Source: Kappaphycus alvarezii
Taxonomy: Eukaryota > Rhodophyta > Florideophyceae > Gigartinales > Solieriaceae
Length of the DNA: 64,000 nt
Direction: 5' to 3'
Assembly (NCBI GenBank): GCA_002205965.3
Contig: NADL03000021.1
Location: 124,001 to 188,000, forward strand
Every line of letters begins with the position of its first letter. Position 1 is the stretch's first letter. A program made the position numbers and the translations under genes. The notes under the pieces were generated by a model, which was not told where the DNA came from, searched no databases, and saw nothing but the letters and a program-made list of their open reading frames with translations. Below are positions 45,726-57,800 of this stretch, one piece after another.

Positions 45726-47013
45726 TACATCTGGTTAGATCTTAACCGTATAGCCAGCGGCGGCCCTGGATACCTGCGGCAACGAATCTCGTCGACCATA
45801 TTGTCTACCTTTGCAACATCGATCCTAGCGCGTACTCCCAAGCTGGGCAACGACGAACTTCAACTACCTTAGCTTACACTGTCAGCTAGGCTTGGACGCC
45901 TCTTCAAATTCATGAAGTAAAGATGATTATATATATGTATAGTTACAGTAGGACGTGCGCAGTCCCCAGTAATGTTAGATACTGAATGTATTAAAGTTCT
46001 TTCTTTCGGCCTTTTCTCACTTGCGGTCAAACTGCGTGTGGGGCGCACGGTTGAAGATACCGAAACCTCATCCTCTGTAAACCACACCATAACAAAATAC
46101 TGTACAGTACAGTACACCAAGGTTCCGACCCTTGCCCAGTATCCGACTGGTTACAGATTCAATACATTTGTTCGTCTCGTTCCTTCAGCAAGAATCTCGC
46201 CACATCCATTAATCTTCGACCCTTACGCTGCTTTCCTGCTATCCTATTATCGGATCGATTCCTCGATTCGACTCGTCATGTGCAGACAATTAAGGTTCGA
46301 CACGTCAATTGCGCAATGCTGCAAACTACGTTGATCACATTCTGCAGCATCCACATGAGAGGCCTCTTCGCCACATCTGTCAAAGTCTGCTATTTTATAC
46401 ATTGAAATAGACCCAGTTGCTTCACTCCCATGTACTGTACAGTATATGTCTCCAAACACTCCAAGATATGTGGTTGCAGAGGCCCTCTTGACCCTACCAT
46501 TACAAGCACTTTTGATGACAAATTACCGCATCCCACGAGAATGCCACTTACTGGTTTTTACAGTACGCCACAATTCGGCTGATCAAAGACCAGCCTCTTG
46601 AGCAGGTGGGGACCGCTCAAACCCAGATCGAACGCTGGCCGTTTCCTCTCTGCCCGAAGGTTCGATAGAAACGACCGCCACTTTTCGCACACATCCGTAC
46701 TGCTTGCGTTCTTGGGTCTGATTACATGACTTCGTTGCTTTTCATATTGCAAGTGTTGCCCTCTGCAAATGCTGAGTTGCACTTTGAGGCAAGTTCTAAA
46801 TCCTTGAACAAAACCATCGCTCGGAAAAATGCAGCCCCAATATTTTTGAACTGAGGGAAACCGCGAAAATATTTATGCAATGATTTTTGAATTTAATAAT
46901 GACTTCAGCAGCGCATCTTTTGTACAGTAGATACAGTATTTCTATGACATCGACTGTAATTTTCCACTGTACGGCACTGTAAGCTCAAAATGATGGCCGC
47001 TCTCTCATACTAA
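45726..47013. other. Spacer left of the Harbinger element
   Basis: No recognised gene; scattered TACTGTAC motifs. The last three bases, TAA (47011-47013), are the left target duplication of the element that follows. Confidence 0.45.
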
Positions 47014-47209
47014 GGGTCGTTCCAACACAAAAAAATAATATGTGATAGAGATATATACGCTGTTTTGCTTATTACGCTACTGACCCTTCCAACACTTTCT
47101 CGTAAATAACACGTGGATATGGGTTACGGAAGACAAGTTACGGTCATGTTCTGACGACGCGTGCCTCTACTGATCTCATTACCCTTACAGAGCCATCACT
47201 GCCAATCCA

Positions 47210-48441
47210 ATGTCGAATTCAGAGAGCTCTATTAATGAGCTTGATGATGACACAATCCGCAAAATAGTTTGCGTCATCGATCAAGTTCGCAGACGAGGTA
47301 ACAACGCCATTTTAGCGTCATGTCTCGCCTGGATCGTTATACTTCTTGGTGGTGACGGTCGAGGCCCAGAAACTATTCCTAGAGGGCTCTTTTCTTTTTC
47401 TGCCATGGTCATGGGCACACCATCCTCCTTCTTTACACGACTTTATCGAATGCCTTTAGAGACATTCATGCAACTTGCTGAAAAACTTACGTTGGAAGAC
47501 GGACGAAAATTTCGGAGAAGCTGCCCTTTTTCGTCTATCGGTAACACTGCGGTGGTTAGCTGGTGGATCGTATCTAGATATAGCTCTTGCGCATGGAATA
47601 TCGCCATCTACTCTTTACTATTACATTGAGGATACAATAGATGTCCTTGATCGCGTTTTGGATTTATCATTCCCATACACAAACGAAACCTGGTTACGTC
47701 GTGTCTCCGATGGGTTTTACGTGGTGGTCGAAGTGCTTTACGAATGTGCTGCGGTGCACTTGATGGCATCGCCATTAAGATTAAGGAGCCTCAGTCCTGG
47801 GAAGTGCCAAACCCTTCCACCTATTTCAACAGAAAAGGTTGGTTTGCTCTCAATTTGCAAGCTATGTGCGACTCGGACTACCGTTTTACATTCATATCCG
47901 TCTCAGCGGGTCTAACGCATGACATGTTGCTTATTCTATAAGCAGTCTGTCACGTCTGCTGCAAATGAAAGAGAACGGGCTATTAGAAGGCTTCTGGGTA
48001 GCAGCGGATGAAGCATACAATTGTATGCATCGACTTTTAACTCCGTGGCCTGGACGCACTCTTTCAATCTCGAAAGACTGTTTCAACTATTGGCAGTCTT
48101 CAGCCAGAATATTCATAGAACAAGCATTTGGAATTTTGGTCGCCAGGTGGGGCGTGTTGTGGAGACCTCTAAGCTGCTCCTTGCAGCAGAACGCCAGGAT
48201 AATTGCCGTTTGCTGCAAATTACATAACTACATTATTGACAACAACGGTGGAATTGAGGTCCCTCCTCCATCAGGTGTGGATGATAGGCATCATGCTGAT
48301 GAATGTGATCGGCACGTTTACTTGCAAGATGAATGTGATTTAGATGAGGCATTACACCGACGAAGAAGGGACCTGGATTCATGTCAGCTTCGACAAGATT
48401 TCACCCGTGAAATTGAAACTATGGGGAGGAGGCGACCTTGA
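47210..48441 (+). CDS. PIF/Harbinger DDE transposase (frameshifted in this sequence)
   Basis: Start ATG 47210. The N-terminal helical part (MSNSESSINELDDDTIRKIV, then FFTRLYRMPLETFMQLAEKL) leads to a helix-turn-helix-like region (LAGGSYLDIALAHGISPSTL, about 47560). The nuclease follows: first Asp in CGALDGIAIKI (about 47745), the NRKG block in TYFNRKGWFALNLQAMCDSD (about 47820), second Asp in AGLTHD (about 47910), AADEAYNC (about 48005), and the catalytic Glu in SARIFIEQAFGILVARWG (about 48105), then CCKLHNYIID. It ends at the TGA 48439-48441. Frame changes near 47510, 47735 and 47935 correspond to two, one and one missing bases. All three catalytic acids are present. Confidence 0.9.
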
Positions 48442-48447
48442 CACAAC

Positions 48448-49811
48448 CTAATCCGAGTCTTCTGCCCCTAAAGTACTGAGCATTGCGTTATCAATCATCT
48501 TTCGTGCGTCGAATTCGCTTGTTAAGCACATATTTCCTCTCGTCCAGGTTTGTTCCTCATTGCGACTTTCTAACTCATCAATTTGGGATTGAATATCCCT
48601 CTCTAACTCCATTAAACTCCTAACGGTGGACGCCACCTTGGACGATTCTTCCAACTTTTTGATCGTTTCATTACTATTGGTGGCTTCTGCAACAGAGCTC
48701 TGTATTACAATGGGCTGAGGATTGCTGCTTGTCTGAGCAATTTTGTTGATAGCAGCAGCAACAGATTGAATCCCGTCCTCTCTCCGGCGCTTTCTGGCTG
48801 ACATCCTGTTGGGTGGAATTGCATTTCGATTTTCGTCTATACTGGCGATTCCCGCTTCAACTTGTGCGGATGGGGAATAGATCGCAGAACAGAGTCCAGG
48901 CTTGGGTGGTTTGCAAAGACGCAATGCATATACGACACTGCATCTTCCCCGTTAGTGTAGGAAGGGAAAGCATTTGGGTCACTTTGCCCGGATTTCTGGT
49001 AATTCTCACTTGCGGTTGTATAGGAGGAGCGTAGCTTCGTCCATCGTTGTTTCAACGTTGTGCCATCTCGAATATGCGGATGCATCGTGGGATCGAACTG
49101 AGTGAGAATATCGTCTGTAACTCCGGCAATTGGTTCGGGTAGTGCCGGTTTGAAGTCTACAGAATTGAAGAGCTCCAGAAATTCATGCGCAAACGGATCA
49201 TGTCGTCCCGATTCCAGTTCAGCCCTAGTTTCGGCTCGTTGGTACATTCTCTGCACACTAGTTTGGTGCCTCGCGTCAGCGATCACATGACATAATCTAG
49301 CGGTTTCATGTTTGGTCCAGTTTGGGGCCCGACGTCGCCCTCCTCCCGACCGCTCTGCGTTGACCTGAAGCGAAGGATTGACGCACCGCTGATCGTCCCA
49401 TTCTGATGCAAGTTGGCTGATTCTCGGGCATTCTGTAATCCCTGCTTGAGCTATTCGGGTTGCCAAGTGGGCTTTTGTTCCTGTACCCGATAGACCCATG
49501 CGACGTAGGGCACTTGCTAAAACAACTTGTGGTAACTGTCTTGGCTGCAGACGGGGACGCGCGGGAACGAAATCAGAATCCTCCGGAATCAAAACTCGAG
49601 CACCGTTGTTCGTCGGTGACTCGATTTCCTCTCGTTCGGCAACGGCTGACGGTGGCATCGTACTTGCGTTTTGAGAGGGTGTGGTCAGGTCGTTCTCTGT
49701 CTGATGCGGCGTGTGTCGGCGATTCATTTCTTCTGTCCTCTTCATCGGTATCATTGTAAACCCACGGGGGCATTGAAGACCGCTCTCGATCAAAGGGATC
49801 CATTGAGGCAA
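48448..49811 (-). CDS. SAP-Myb/SANT-coiled-coil accessory protein of the Harbinger element
   Basis: PIF/Harbinger elements usually need a second, Myb-like protein that carries the transposase to the DNA ends. Here the minus-strand frame begins near 49811. It has a SAP motif (LPQVVLASALRRMGLSGTGT, then KAHLATRIAQAG, about 49530-49440). A Myb/SANT-like trihelix follows, from PNWTKHETARLCHVIADARH (about 49320) to GTTLKQRWTKLRSSY (about 49060). After one missing base near 48880 comes a basic patch (SARKRRRED) and a helical tail (TIKKLEESSKVASTVRSLME, about 48650) that ends at 48448-48450. The assembled length is about 450 residues. The N-terminal SAP domain, itself a DNA-binding module, is an unusual addition as far as I know. 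Confidence 0.8.
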
Positions 49812-50121
49812 GCTATAGTTTGGAGTTGGGGTGATGGGATACGAGGTGGGGGTTTGTGACAGTTGGCAGGGAAGTCATTGTTTGGAAGGATTTTGGATGT
49901 CGTTTCTTGCCACTGGCCAGAATCCGGATTCTAGATGTGGAAATCCGGATCCCATACTTTATTTCGCCCGCTGGACTTGCAGAGACCTTGGCTGCAAGTC
50001 CCTCGAGTATGGAGAGCACAGATAAAAATTTCAGGGAGCCGTATAATAAATGGCCAATCACAGGCCGCCATTAAGACCACGTATTATATCCATATATTAA
50101 ATAATTTTGTTGGAACGACCC

Positions 50122-50786
50122 TAATAGGGGGAATCTCTTGTGTTCAAAAACCTGAACCATGGAGGTCGTGGGTTACGCTAGAAGACTAAGACCATCTCCA
50201 GGTGACGGCTGAACCACCACCTACTCCAACAAAGACGAAGGGGGACCAAAAGAAAATTCCGCCGTCTAAATAAGAGATTCAGACATCTTGAAAAACTTCC
50301 AGTATAAGCATGGTCACTCATACTATCGCCGTAGTTATCATCATCATCATCGCTTCCAGTGGACCTGGTGTGGTAAAACTGGCGTCGAGAGCCGGCCACC
50401 GGCGCTAACAGCAACCCCGACGACCGGGATGTTTTCAGCTTGGCGTTTCGTTTTACCTCTCTCTCTGGTTCTTTTTCTGAGTCTGCTTTCTACTCCCTTT
50501 TCGGGAACAGGCAGAACCAGTAACGAATATATACTAAGTAAACGCAACTACAGTACTAATAGTAGTAGACGTAGTACTGCAGTATACTGTAGTATCTACT
50601 ATCCCCAGTACGATACTGAATGCATTAAACTTCCTTCTCAATTGCGTAATAGTACTCGATGACATGACATTATAATAACTAAAAATAGAAACACTAAAAT
50701 GATATCGCAAAAGTGCCACGTGTACAATAAGAGCCACAAGGTGCAGTAGAATTATCTATGATACATGCTTTCACACTCCCACCACT
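50122..50786. other. Spacer with a possible transposon end at 50186-50216
   Basis: TAAGACCATCTCCAGGTGAC, continuing GGCTGAA (from about 50189), is nearly the same as TAAGGACATCTCCAGGCGAT, continuing GGCTGAA (from about 18803). Both start with TAA, so they may be ends of another PIF/Harbinger-like family with TAA target sites. No inverted partner was found for either. TACTGTA motifs recur at 50550-50600. Confidence 0.4.
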
Positions 50787-53700
50787 CTAATTACGAGCAA
50801 TCTCATTTCGAATTATCCATTGAATAAAGGATGTCTCATCCAGTCCATCGGTGAGCAAAGTCTCGAAAGACTTATTTGGGGGGCGTATAGTGAACGCATT
50901 CGCAATATTCAAATTTAGGCTAACAAGACCAACTTCACTGATTTTGAATCGAATATAAGCTTCGAAAGCTACAGAAATATCTATCATCAGCCTCTTTTCT
51001 GCTGTATTCGATGAGTTGAGTATTACATCGAACAGTTGCTTGAAGTCTGTGAGCATTCGAAGCGGGATCGTTTTTCCTTATTTTTTTTGCAGATCGTGGA
51101 GCAGCATATATTTAGAGCCAAAAATACTCAGTAAATGAATATGATTCCCCACCTAGGATTGATGTAACAACAGGCTTATACTTGAGACTCATGAAGTCTA
51201 ATATATGAAATTTGTTGTTTCCAGCGAAAAGCATGATAATATAGCCAATTTGAGACATCAAGTCATAGTTCGTTCCAAACGATGCATCGGTGTAGACGCG
51301 TAGGTGTGGAGCGTTTTCTTGTAATAGGGGACATTTCAGAAAAAAGTCACTTCCTCTGAGCCTTTTAATTGCTTCGTTTGGTAGACAAACCGATTCGATG
51401 CCGCATTGTCCTCCAGTGGTCTGTGCGGCTTTCTTAACCACCCAAATTATGCCTGGACGAGATAGAATTCCCATGAAACAGATGCCCTTGCACTTCGAAA
51501 AGCCTTGAAAGTTGCATCTTCGGCTGAGATTGGCAGGCTTCTTACTTATATACGCTGGTCGATTTCCGTAGATCCAGATTAATTTGGCGTGCATGAAGTC
51601 CGAAGAAGTTCAAGTTATTCTACTTTAAGTGCTTTAACGCAAAGTTGCGATTACTATTCTTATACAGCACCTAAATTTTAACAGCCCCAGCCCTAGAGAG
51701 TCGTAGAGATACATCTAAAGTATGCTCGGAGCTTCTTTCTTCTCCCTTTCTTGCCATAAATATCCTGAAAGATTGCCAGTTAGAGGAGAAAGACCAAAAA
51801 TACCCTTCAGATAGCGATGTATGGTATCTCTTCAATAATCGCTACTGTCGTAAAACCCGTACAGATGTCGGCGGAGAAAAATAGTTGATCTGAACTTAGC
51901 TCAAAATACAGTAGATCCTTTGGAAGAGGTCTGGCCGAAACAATATCTCCCTTTTCAGCAAGTCGCTGCTCTGCAGGAATGCCTGTGTGATACAATTCTA
52001 GAACATTTGATACCCATGGACTGCAGCGGGTATACTATCATCCTCGTGGATCTTTTTGCATGACTGGTATATTGTGAAACAGAAGATTCTCTCGTAGTCC
52101 TTGTGCCCTTGTATATATACCTACACTTTGCGAGTTAAAGCCGTTGTTTCAATGCTTCTCAGAGACAGAAAAAATTCTTTCCTCCAAAATATTCGCTTTC
52201 TCAGGAATGTTTTATCCATCTACATTTTCGAAAGTACCTCGGCTACTAATCCGAAAGTCTACCTAGTGCCTCCATGTTGTTTTAAATTCTCAAATAATTT
52301 CTTCTTCGCTATAGGTTCGTTAGGTGTGAGAATGCCCGTTATAAATTATTCAAATGTGGCAAATTCTGTTATATGTACGGAATAAACTTCTACATTAGGT
52401 CCACTCCGACCTTGAAGTTCACGAATTATTCCATCCAAAGCTTGAAATGAATTCTCCCTGCCCTCTATTAGCTATGCACACATCTTTCTTTGTAAGTTTT
52501 TACCCTATCGGTAAATAATTCAACAAAATCCCCTTGATGTTGAGCTTAAGGTCGTGTTGGTACATCCAGGACTTTGCATGCCTCCCAGAGTCAAAATAAT
52601 CACGTTACACTAGCAAATCGTCGCCAATGTCAAATGGGGCATTGTGGTAGCTTAGCAGATGGTTCCTGAGTTCTTTTGAAGCATTGCCAGTCGTAGTAAC
52701 TAGTACCATTTCCTTCTGTGCTTCGTCAAAGAATATCTTGCGCTCTAAATGGCTAGGTAAATCGGTTTTGGTTACTGGAATTATTGGCATAATTCCAAAA
52801 CCAGAAGCGTTGACACCAGTCCGTTCGGCCCAGTTGTGGCGTTGATTGCCTTAACTGCGGTATGGAGTACTTTTAGTCTTGACATCTTCGCATGTTACAA
52901 CTTGCTCTTACGGTATATCTGTCGTAGAAAATAATGGTATCTTTCACCGAAGACGAGCGAAGTGTGACTTTCAAGTCGGGCTAAGATAAGATTAATCCCG
53001 GCTAAATGACATAGGTTCTTGAATCGGAGGGGAAAAATGTGACCGTGCGTCTGCATGAAATTCAATTGGGTTTATGGTGTGACGAATGACCCAGGCACTG
53101 ACTTAGGTTCTCCAAACCTCCTCCGTAGTATCTTGGCAGGAAATTGCTACCGAAATGAACTTATTGTTCTTGTATACAATATGGAGGGCAGTGTAACCCT
53201 CGAGCGAGAAGAGGTCACAGATAACAGCGCGGTTGAACACGACGTTATCATTTGGTGGGTTAACGGAAACGAACCGGCCTTCTTCTTAAATCTTCAACGG
53301 CGTCAAAAGAGTCCTCAATACGTTGTAGAGTCTAACTAGTTTGTTTGAGCACTCTGCATGTCTAACTTGTCGCAAAATGGAGAAATTTCTTTGTGACTCT
53401 AGGTATTTAAACTAACGTTGCGCTTTTCGGAGCTCATGATCAGTGAATATAATCTATCTCTCTAAATCCCAGACCATATAAAAGCGCCTATGCTTCCTTG
53501 TGAGTTCAATTTACCATTTCCTATTTCGAGGAATTATCTTAATTCTTGCCAAGTCAATTGAAACTTCGTAAAGATACATTAACTTTAGCCCGACCAGAAG
53601 AGTAAAGACGAACTCGAAAAGACGAACCGTAGAAGCAAGAAAAATTCCAGTGTTCACGTGGATTCTAACACTGATGAAACTTATTCCTTTGTATCTGTTA

Positions 53701-54810
53701 TTTCCGAACCTGTAAAAACGGTGAAAATCTGCTTTCTTTGGAGAGAATGGAACATTCGGTAACCAAAAATATGTTCTTGCTTGTTCAAATTTTGATTAAT
53801 GATTTTCGCTCTCCCTTATCGACCTATACACCACTAAAGAGGTGATATTCGTCAGTTTTGTTGGTTGAAGCATCGAACATAGACTCATTTTCGCTTAAGA
53901 AGGTGAGTAAGGATTTTTCAGCGGTAATTCTGCCGTCTGTGATTCCTTTATCTGTCGAATACAACTTAGAAGCATTACAGTATTCGTCCTTGTAAGAAAG
54001 AACAATTTTGTAGCGGATCACGGGAGATTTTAGAGGTGGAAAAGCGCAGTATCTTGGCTTCTAAACTTGACATTATACTCGTAAAAACATGTTGGTCGAA
54101 CTACTCGCCCCCATTACCCTGTATTTCGGATTCCTCAGCCGTTTGCTGGTAGAGCTGGTGGCAAAGCTCAGCTAAAGCATGATGAGTGCGATTCTCGATG
54201 TTAGAGCTCTTCCCGGACTAATATTACAGTTTTTTTGCTGCTTTTAGACCAATGTTGAGCGATATTGTACAGTCTTCAACAAGGTGAGTCTTAGACCCAC
54301 AATTGAAGCATCCTGAAGCGGTTAGGGGGTCAAACTATTTGCATTCTTTGTTGATTTCGCGTAATTGGTTTGAGCGTATTGCATATGAATTGCATCCATA
54401 CCTTTCTTGTCCATTAAAAAGGATTAACGGAACACCATCATCTCGGGACATCCTTGACAAAATTGCCTTGGTGAATATTTCATATTTGAGAAGGACATTC
54501 TTGGCCTCTTTGTTCAGTTGGAGCTGAGCTATTAAATAGACATACAGTTGCTAGAAGTTCAAGTTGAAAGTGGGGACACGAGAAAGAGGCTCTGACCTCC
54601 ATTCGTAATTGGTCACGGCCGGTGAAAAATACTCTACTTTGTGCGCATCTACACAGTGACCAATAGGAGCTTGACGAGCGAGTTTTGAGGTTACTTTATA
54701 AACTTTCTCTATAGCTGCAGAGACTTCCATTCCTTCCGCAACATACCTACTCATCTTGAGAGACTTGAAGAAGTTTTCACCTTGTTCTGGCGGAAAACAG
54801 AATTGCACTC
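50787..54810 (-). mobile_element. Second Ty1/copia retrotransposon, degenerate
   Basis: Minus strand. Gag: AHKVEYFSPAVTNYEWRSEP (about 54640) and a perfect knuckle CFNCGSKTHLVEDC (CX2CX4HX4C, 54269-54310). Integrase core: FNRAVICDLFSLEGYTALHI (about 53200), then EEVWRT and IEFHADARSHF carrying the second Asp (about 53070), and IPVTKTDLPSHLERKI (about 52780). RNase H: LRVYTDASFGTNYDLMSQIG (about 51290), YIIML, SLKYKPVVTSILGGESYSFT (about 51170), then DFKQLFDVILNSSNTAEKRL, MIDI and NLNIANAFT (51050-50880), ending at 50787. Stops and shifts are frequent, and I could not secure the RT box. No LTR pair was found by eye. It differs in sequence from the element at 28.8-34.7 kb, so it is a separate lineage. 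Confidence 0.75.
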
Positions 54811-57800
54811 CCTTTCAGTTTTTTGTGCGCATCTACCCAAAGAATCGGAATATAATCTCTTGGCGTCCCCACGTAATATATTGTGAGGGAAAGGAGTCTT
54901 TGTGTAGGACTCAGGTAATAATCGCGGGAGATTTTGCGAAAATTATGGAAAAATTCTTGTCATCATCCACCTACGTCCCCTCAAAAGTTCTCGTCGGTCT
55001 CTAGAAGTCTCATAGACATATGTTGTCCGAATTTTTTGAGCTGGTCGTACTTGATTGATTTTTATGGACTCTGTGAAGAGGGTAGATGTAGGCAGTTCCA
55101 TGTTTTGATTCCGTCTCGCAGCAGAGATGAATCCCCTCTAAATTCAACAGCGGCATTCATATATTCTTCATCTGGGTAGATAAAAGTCCCCAGGTTCACT
55201 AAAATTCTCCTTGACGAATGCTGGACGAGGTTCGCCCTCGACTGTTTACTAAGTTTTTTTACTCTGCATGTTAAGCAGGCACCGCGCGGAGGCTCATACC
55301 TAACAGAACTGCTGATGCAAAATGTTCTGCAACTGTTTTAAATAATGTTGTTCTTTTTGTAGAATCGTCTGACTCGAGAATGCGAATGGTTGTCACGAAT
55401 CCTTTTTGTATGTTATCCATTGAGTCGAGGGATTATTGCGGTAAACCTCCGACAAACGCAGTAGTAGGTCGGTTCGAATGCCCAGCTCGATACTCACTAC
55501 TCGACCAAGAGATAAAATTCCCTGTCTTAGCTTGAGTGAACATGATTGAAATTGGTGGAGTAGTAATATTTAGCTTCTTGAAACTTGGGATTTACAGGCG
55601 ATTGAATGCAAACCTGAGTAATCTGCGATGTAACACACTGTATCAAGAGCCACCCCGTTGATACACCGTAGTTATTAGGCTATCCCAAGGACATTGTTCA
55701 ACTGTATGAGACTGAGCAGCAGGATAAGAGTTGATAAGTCGGTAATTTTCCAAACTCAAGTGAATCCCAAAAAACCTTGGCTTATGTCCAGATTAAACTT
55801 TAGAAAAAAGAACCAAGAATACTGGTTTGACTGGACCTGCTTCTGGGCAGAAATCTCGGGCTCCCAAGAATTTATGACCTTATTCACTGGGTAAAATAGG
55901 ATTATAGTAAGATATATTTAAGGATCGTAACTTTTTGCTTATTTTAGTAATTAGAGGGAAAAAGCTTTGTGTGTAGCCTTTCCAATAATCTCAAAAAAAT
56001 GTTTGGTAGTCCAGGTTAAATTCAAGAATACTTAGGAACTCACCTGGTAGGCGCACTAATTCAATAGTTTACTTCTAGGTCTCCCGAGATTATTGGTATA
56101 GATATGCTAAAAGCAGTAACGAAATATTTCTTATTCCGAGTTGCACCTCAAGAGCATCTTTATAATATGATGTTTATACGATGATGAAGACCCAAGTCTA
56201 CTACGTTTGAATTGAGTGTTTGGAATGCCATCCAGGAATAATGGAGGTGTCATGTTGATGTCTCGGGGAAGGTCCAAGAATGTGACCATTCTATTCACAT
56301 AGGTACTGCTCAAAAAAAATATAGTCCAGGATACTATTCGTTTCTGGAAAGTTTCGTGAACTGTACCAGGTATACAGTTACCTCATAAAATACCATAGCA
56401 CAAGGATTTCGAAATAGTTGTGCAGCGACCATGTTGAAAAGAGGAACTCATAGCTAGTCCAAACGCAGTGATGAAGTACTAGGAAACAGTGTATTTAATG
56501 CATGAAAAAATTAAGTTAGTAAGGTCTTCGACTATTTTCTGTCCAAACCGTTCAACTGAAACATAAATATAATTACAGAACTTGTCTGAGTTAGTTACAG
56601 TATAAAGATAGTGAGGCCCAGTTATTTCTCGATGGGACGCCTAGGCAAATCACTTCTGAACGTCTGATTAACACGGAGACAAATCCGAAAAGAAGAGCAC
56701 AAGAAACCCCAGTCATTCCCTTCAAGGGAAAGTTACCCATCGAAATATCGGTAGATAATTATAGGAGATAACCTACGCCCTCCGAGTCTAAGTTGCACCG
56801 TAACAAAGTCTTCGGATCGCAATGATGAATCTTAATTTGAGTTTCCCGCAAAGAAAAAAACGGTGAAACATGACGTGTATTCAGACCATTGCCATAATTT
56901 GGTAAGATACCACATGAGTCACACGAATAAGGATGCAAGACAAAGAGCGTGACAGAAAAAACAATATAGAACATTACTTAGTTAGTAGCCACGTTACATC
57001 CTCTACTCACTTCTATCGTTGATTTTTAGGCCAATAATGGTGCAAAATACAAATACAGGATAGTGCTTTGTCAGTAAACGAGATACAGTCCTCCATCTAC
57101 ATACGTTTTCAGTTGCTCAACGATAATATGTCAGTTCCAGAAACGAAAAAAATTCATATGGCGATCAGAGAGGGCCTTGTCTTAAGGCACACTGTGGCGA
57201 GGTCGCGCTTCGGTTGTGGGACCAAATACGTCGCAGAGTAACAGAAATAGCAGCCTGGACATTGTTTCGTCAGTAAGCACATTCCATAGTCTACCCACAT
57301 TATACTTGGTCTTCTGACAAGCGATGCTTGCTAGTTTCGCAAAGAATATATGAATATACGATTAATGGACATATTAACATCAAAATAGCCTACCGAAACG
57401 AAATGTATCATCGGTCTCATGATCAAAGACGCCACCTGCACGGCAGACTTATCCTTACAGAACATCTTTTGGTTAGTAGCAACGCTCCCATACTCTACCC
57501 CATCCATCGTAGGTCTTACGTTTCGAATTCAGCCTTACCATGCCGATTCTTTGTGTAGATCACAGCATCAAGGAGGAACTCTGCCGATCTCGCAAAAAAT
57601 ACAATTGGCATATTTTAGTAGCATGGTGATGGGTGAAGTGCAATCGCAACAACGTACCAAAAATAAGCATCACCACGGATGGATATACGGAATCGCATCT
57701 CCGGAGTGATTAATATTAATAATAAGAGCACTGTAGCCAGTTCACACAATGATTCAATACATACCCTTATTCTTAACGGCACATACAAATGTATTCAGTT

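Larger units (their letters stand above)
47014..50121. mobile_element. Complete PIF/Harbinger DNA transposon
   Basis: The ends are exact inverted copies of GGGTCGTTCCAACA (47014-47027 and 50108-50121, inverted), with looser matching beyond. Each end is flanked by TAA (47011-47013 and 50122-50124), the 3-bp target duplication of PIF/Harbinger elements. The 3,108-bp element carries two genes tail-to-tail: a DDE transposase on plus (47210-48441) and a SAP-Myb protein on minus (48448-49811). The stop codons are six bases apart. Frames are broken only by slips that fit lost bases, and no nonsense codon is seen. If those slips are sequencing errors, the element may be intact and mobile. Confidence 0.9.

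Noticed and set aside
45453..45872. 139-codon plus frame
   Set aside because: Generated by the TACTGTAC repeat cluster (Tyr/Cys/Thr/Val repeats), not a protein.
55466..55510. GGTTCGAATGCC as a possible tRNA T-loop
   Set aside because: No matching acceptor or anticodon arm around it.
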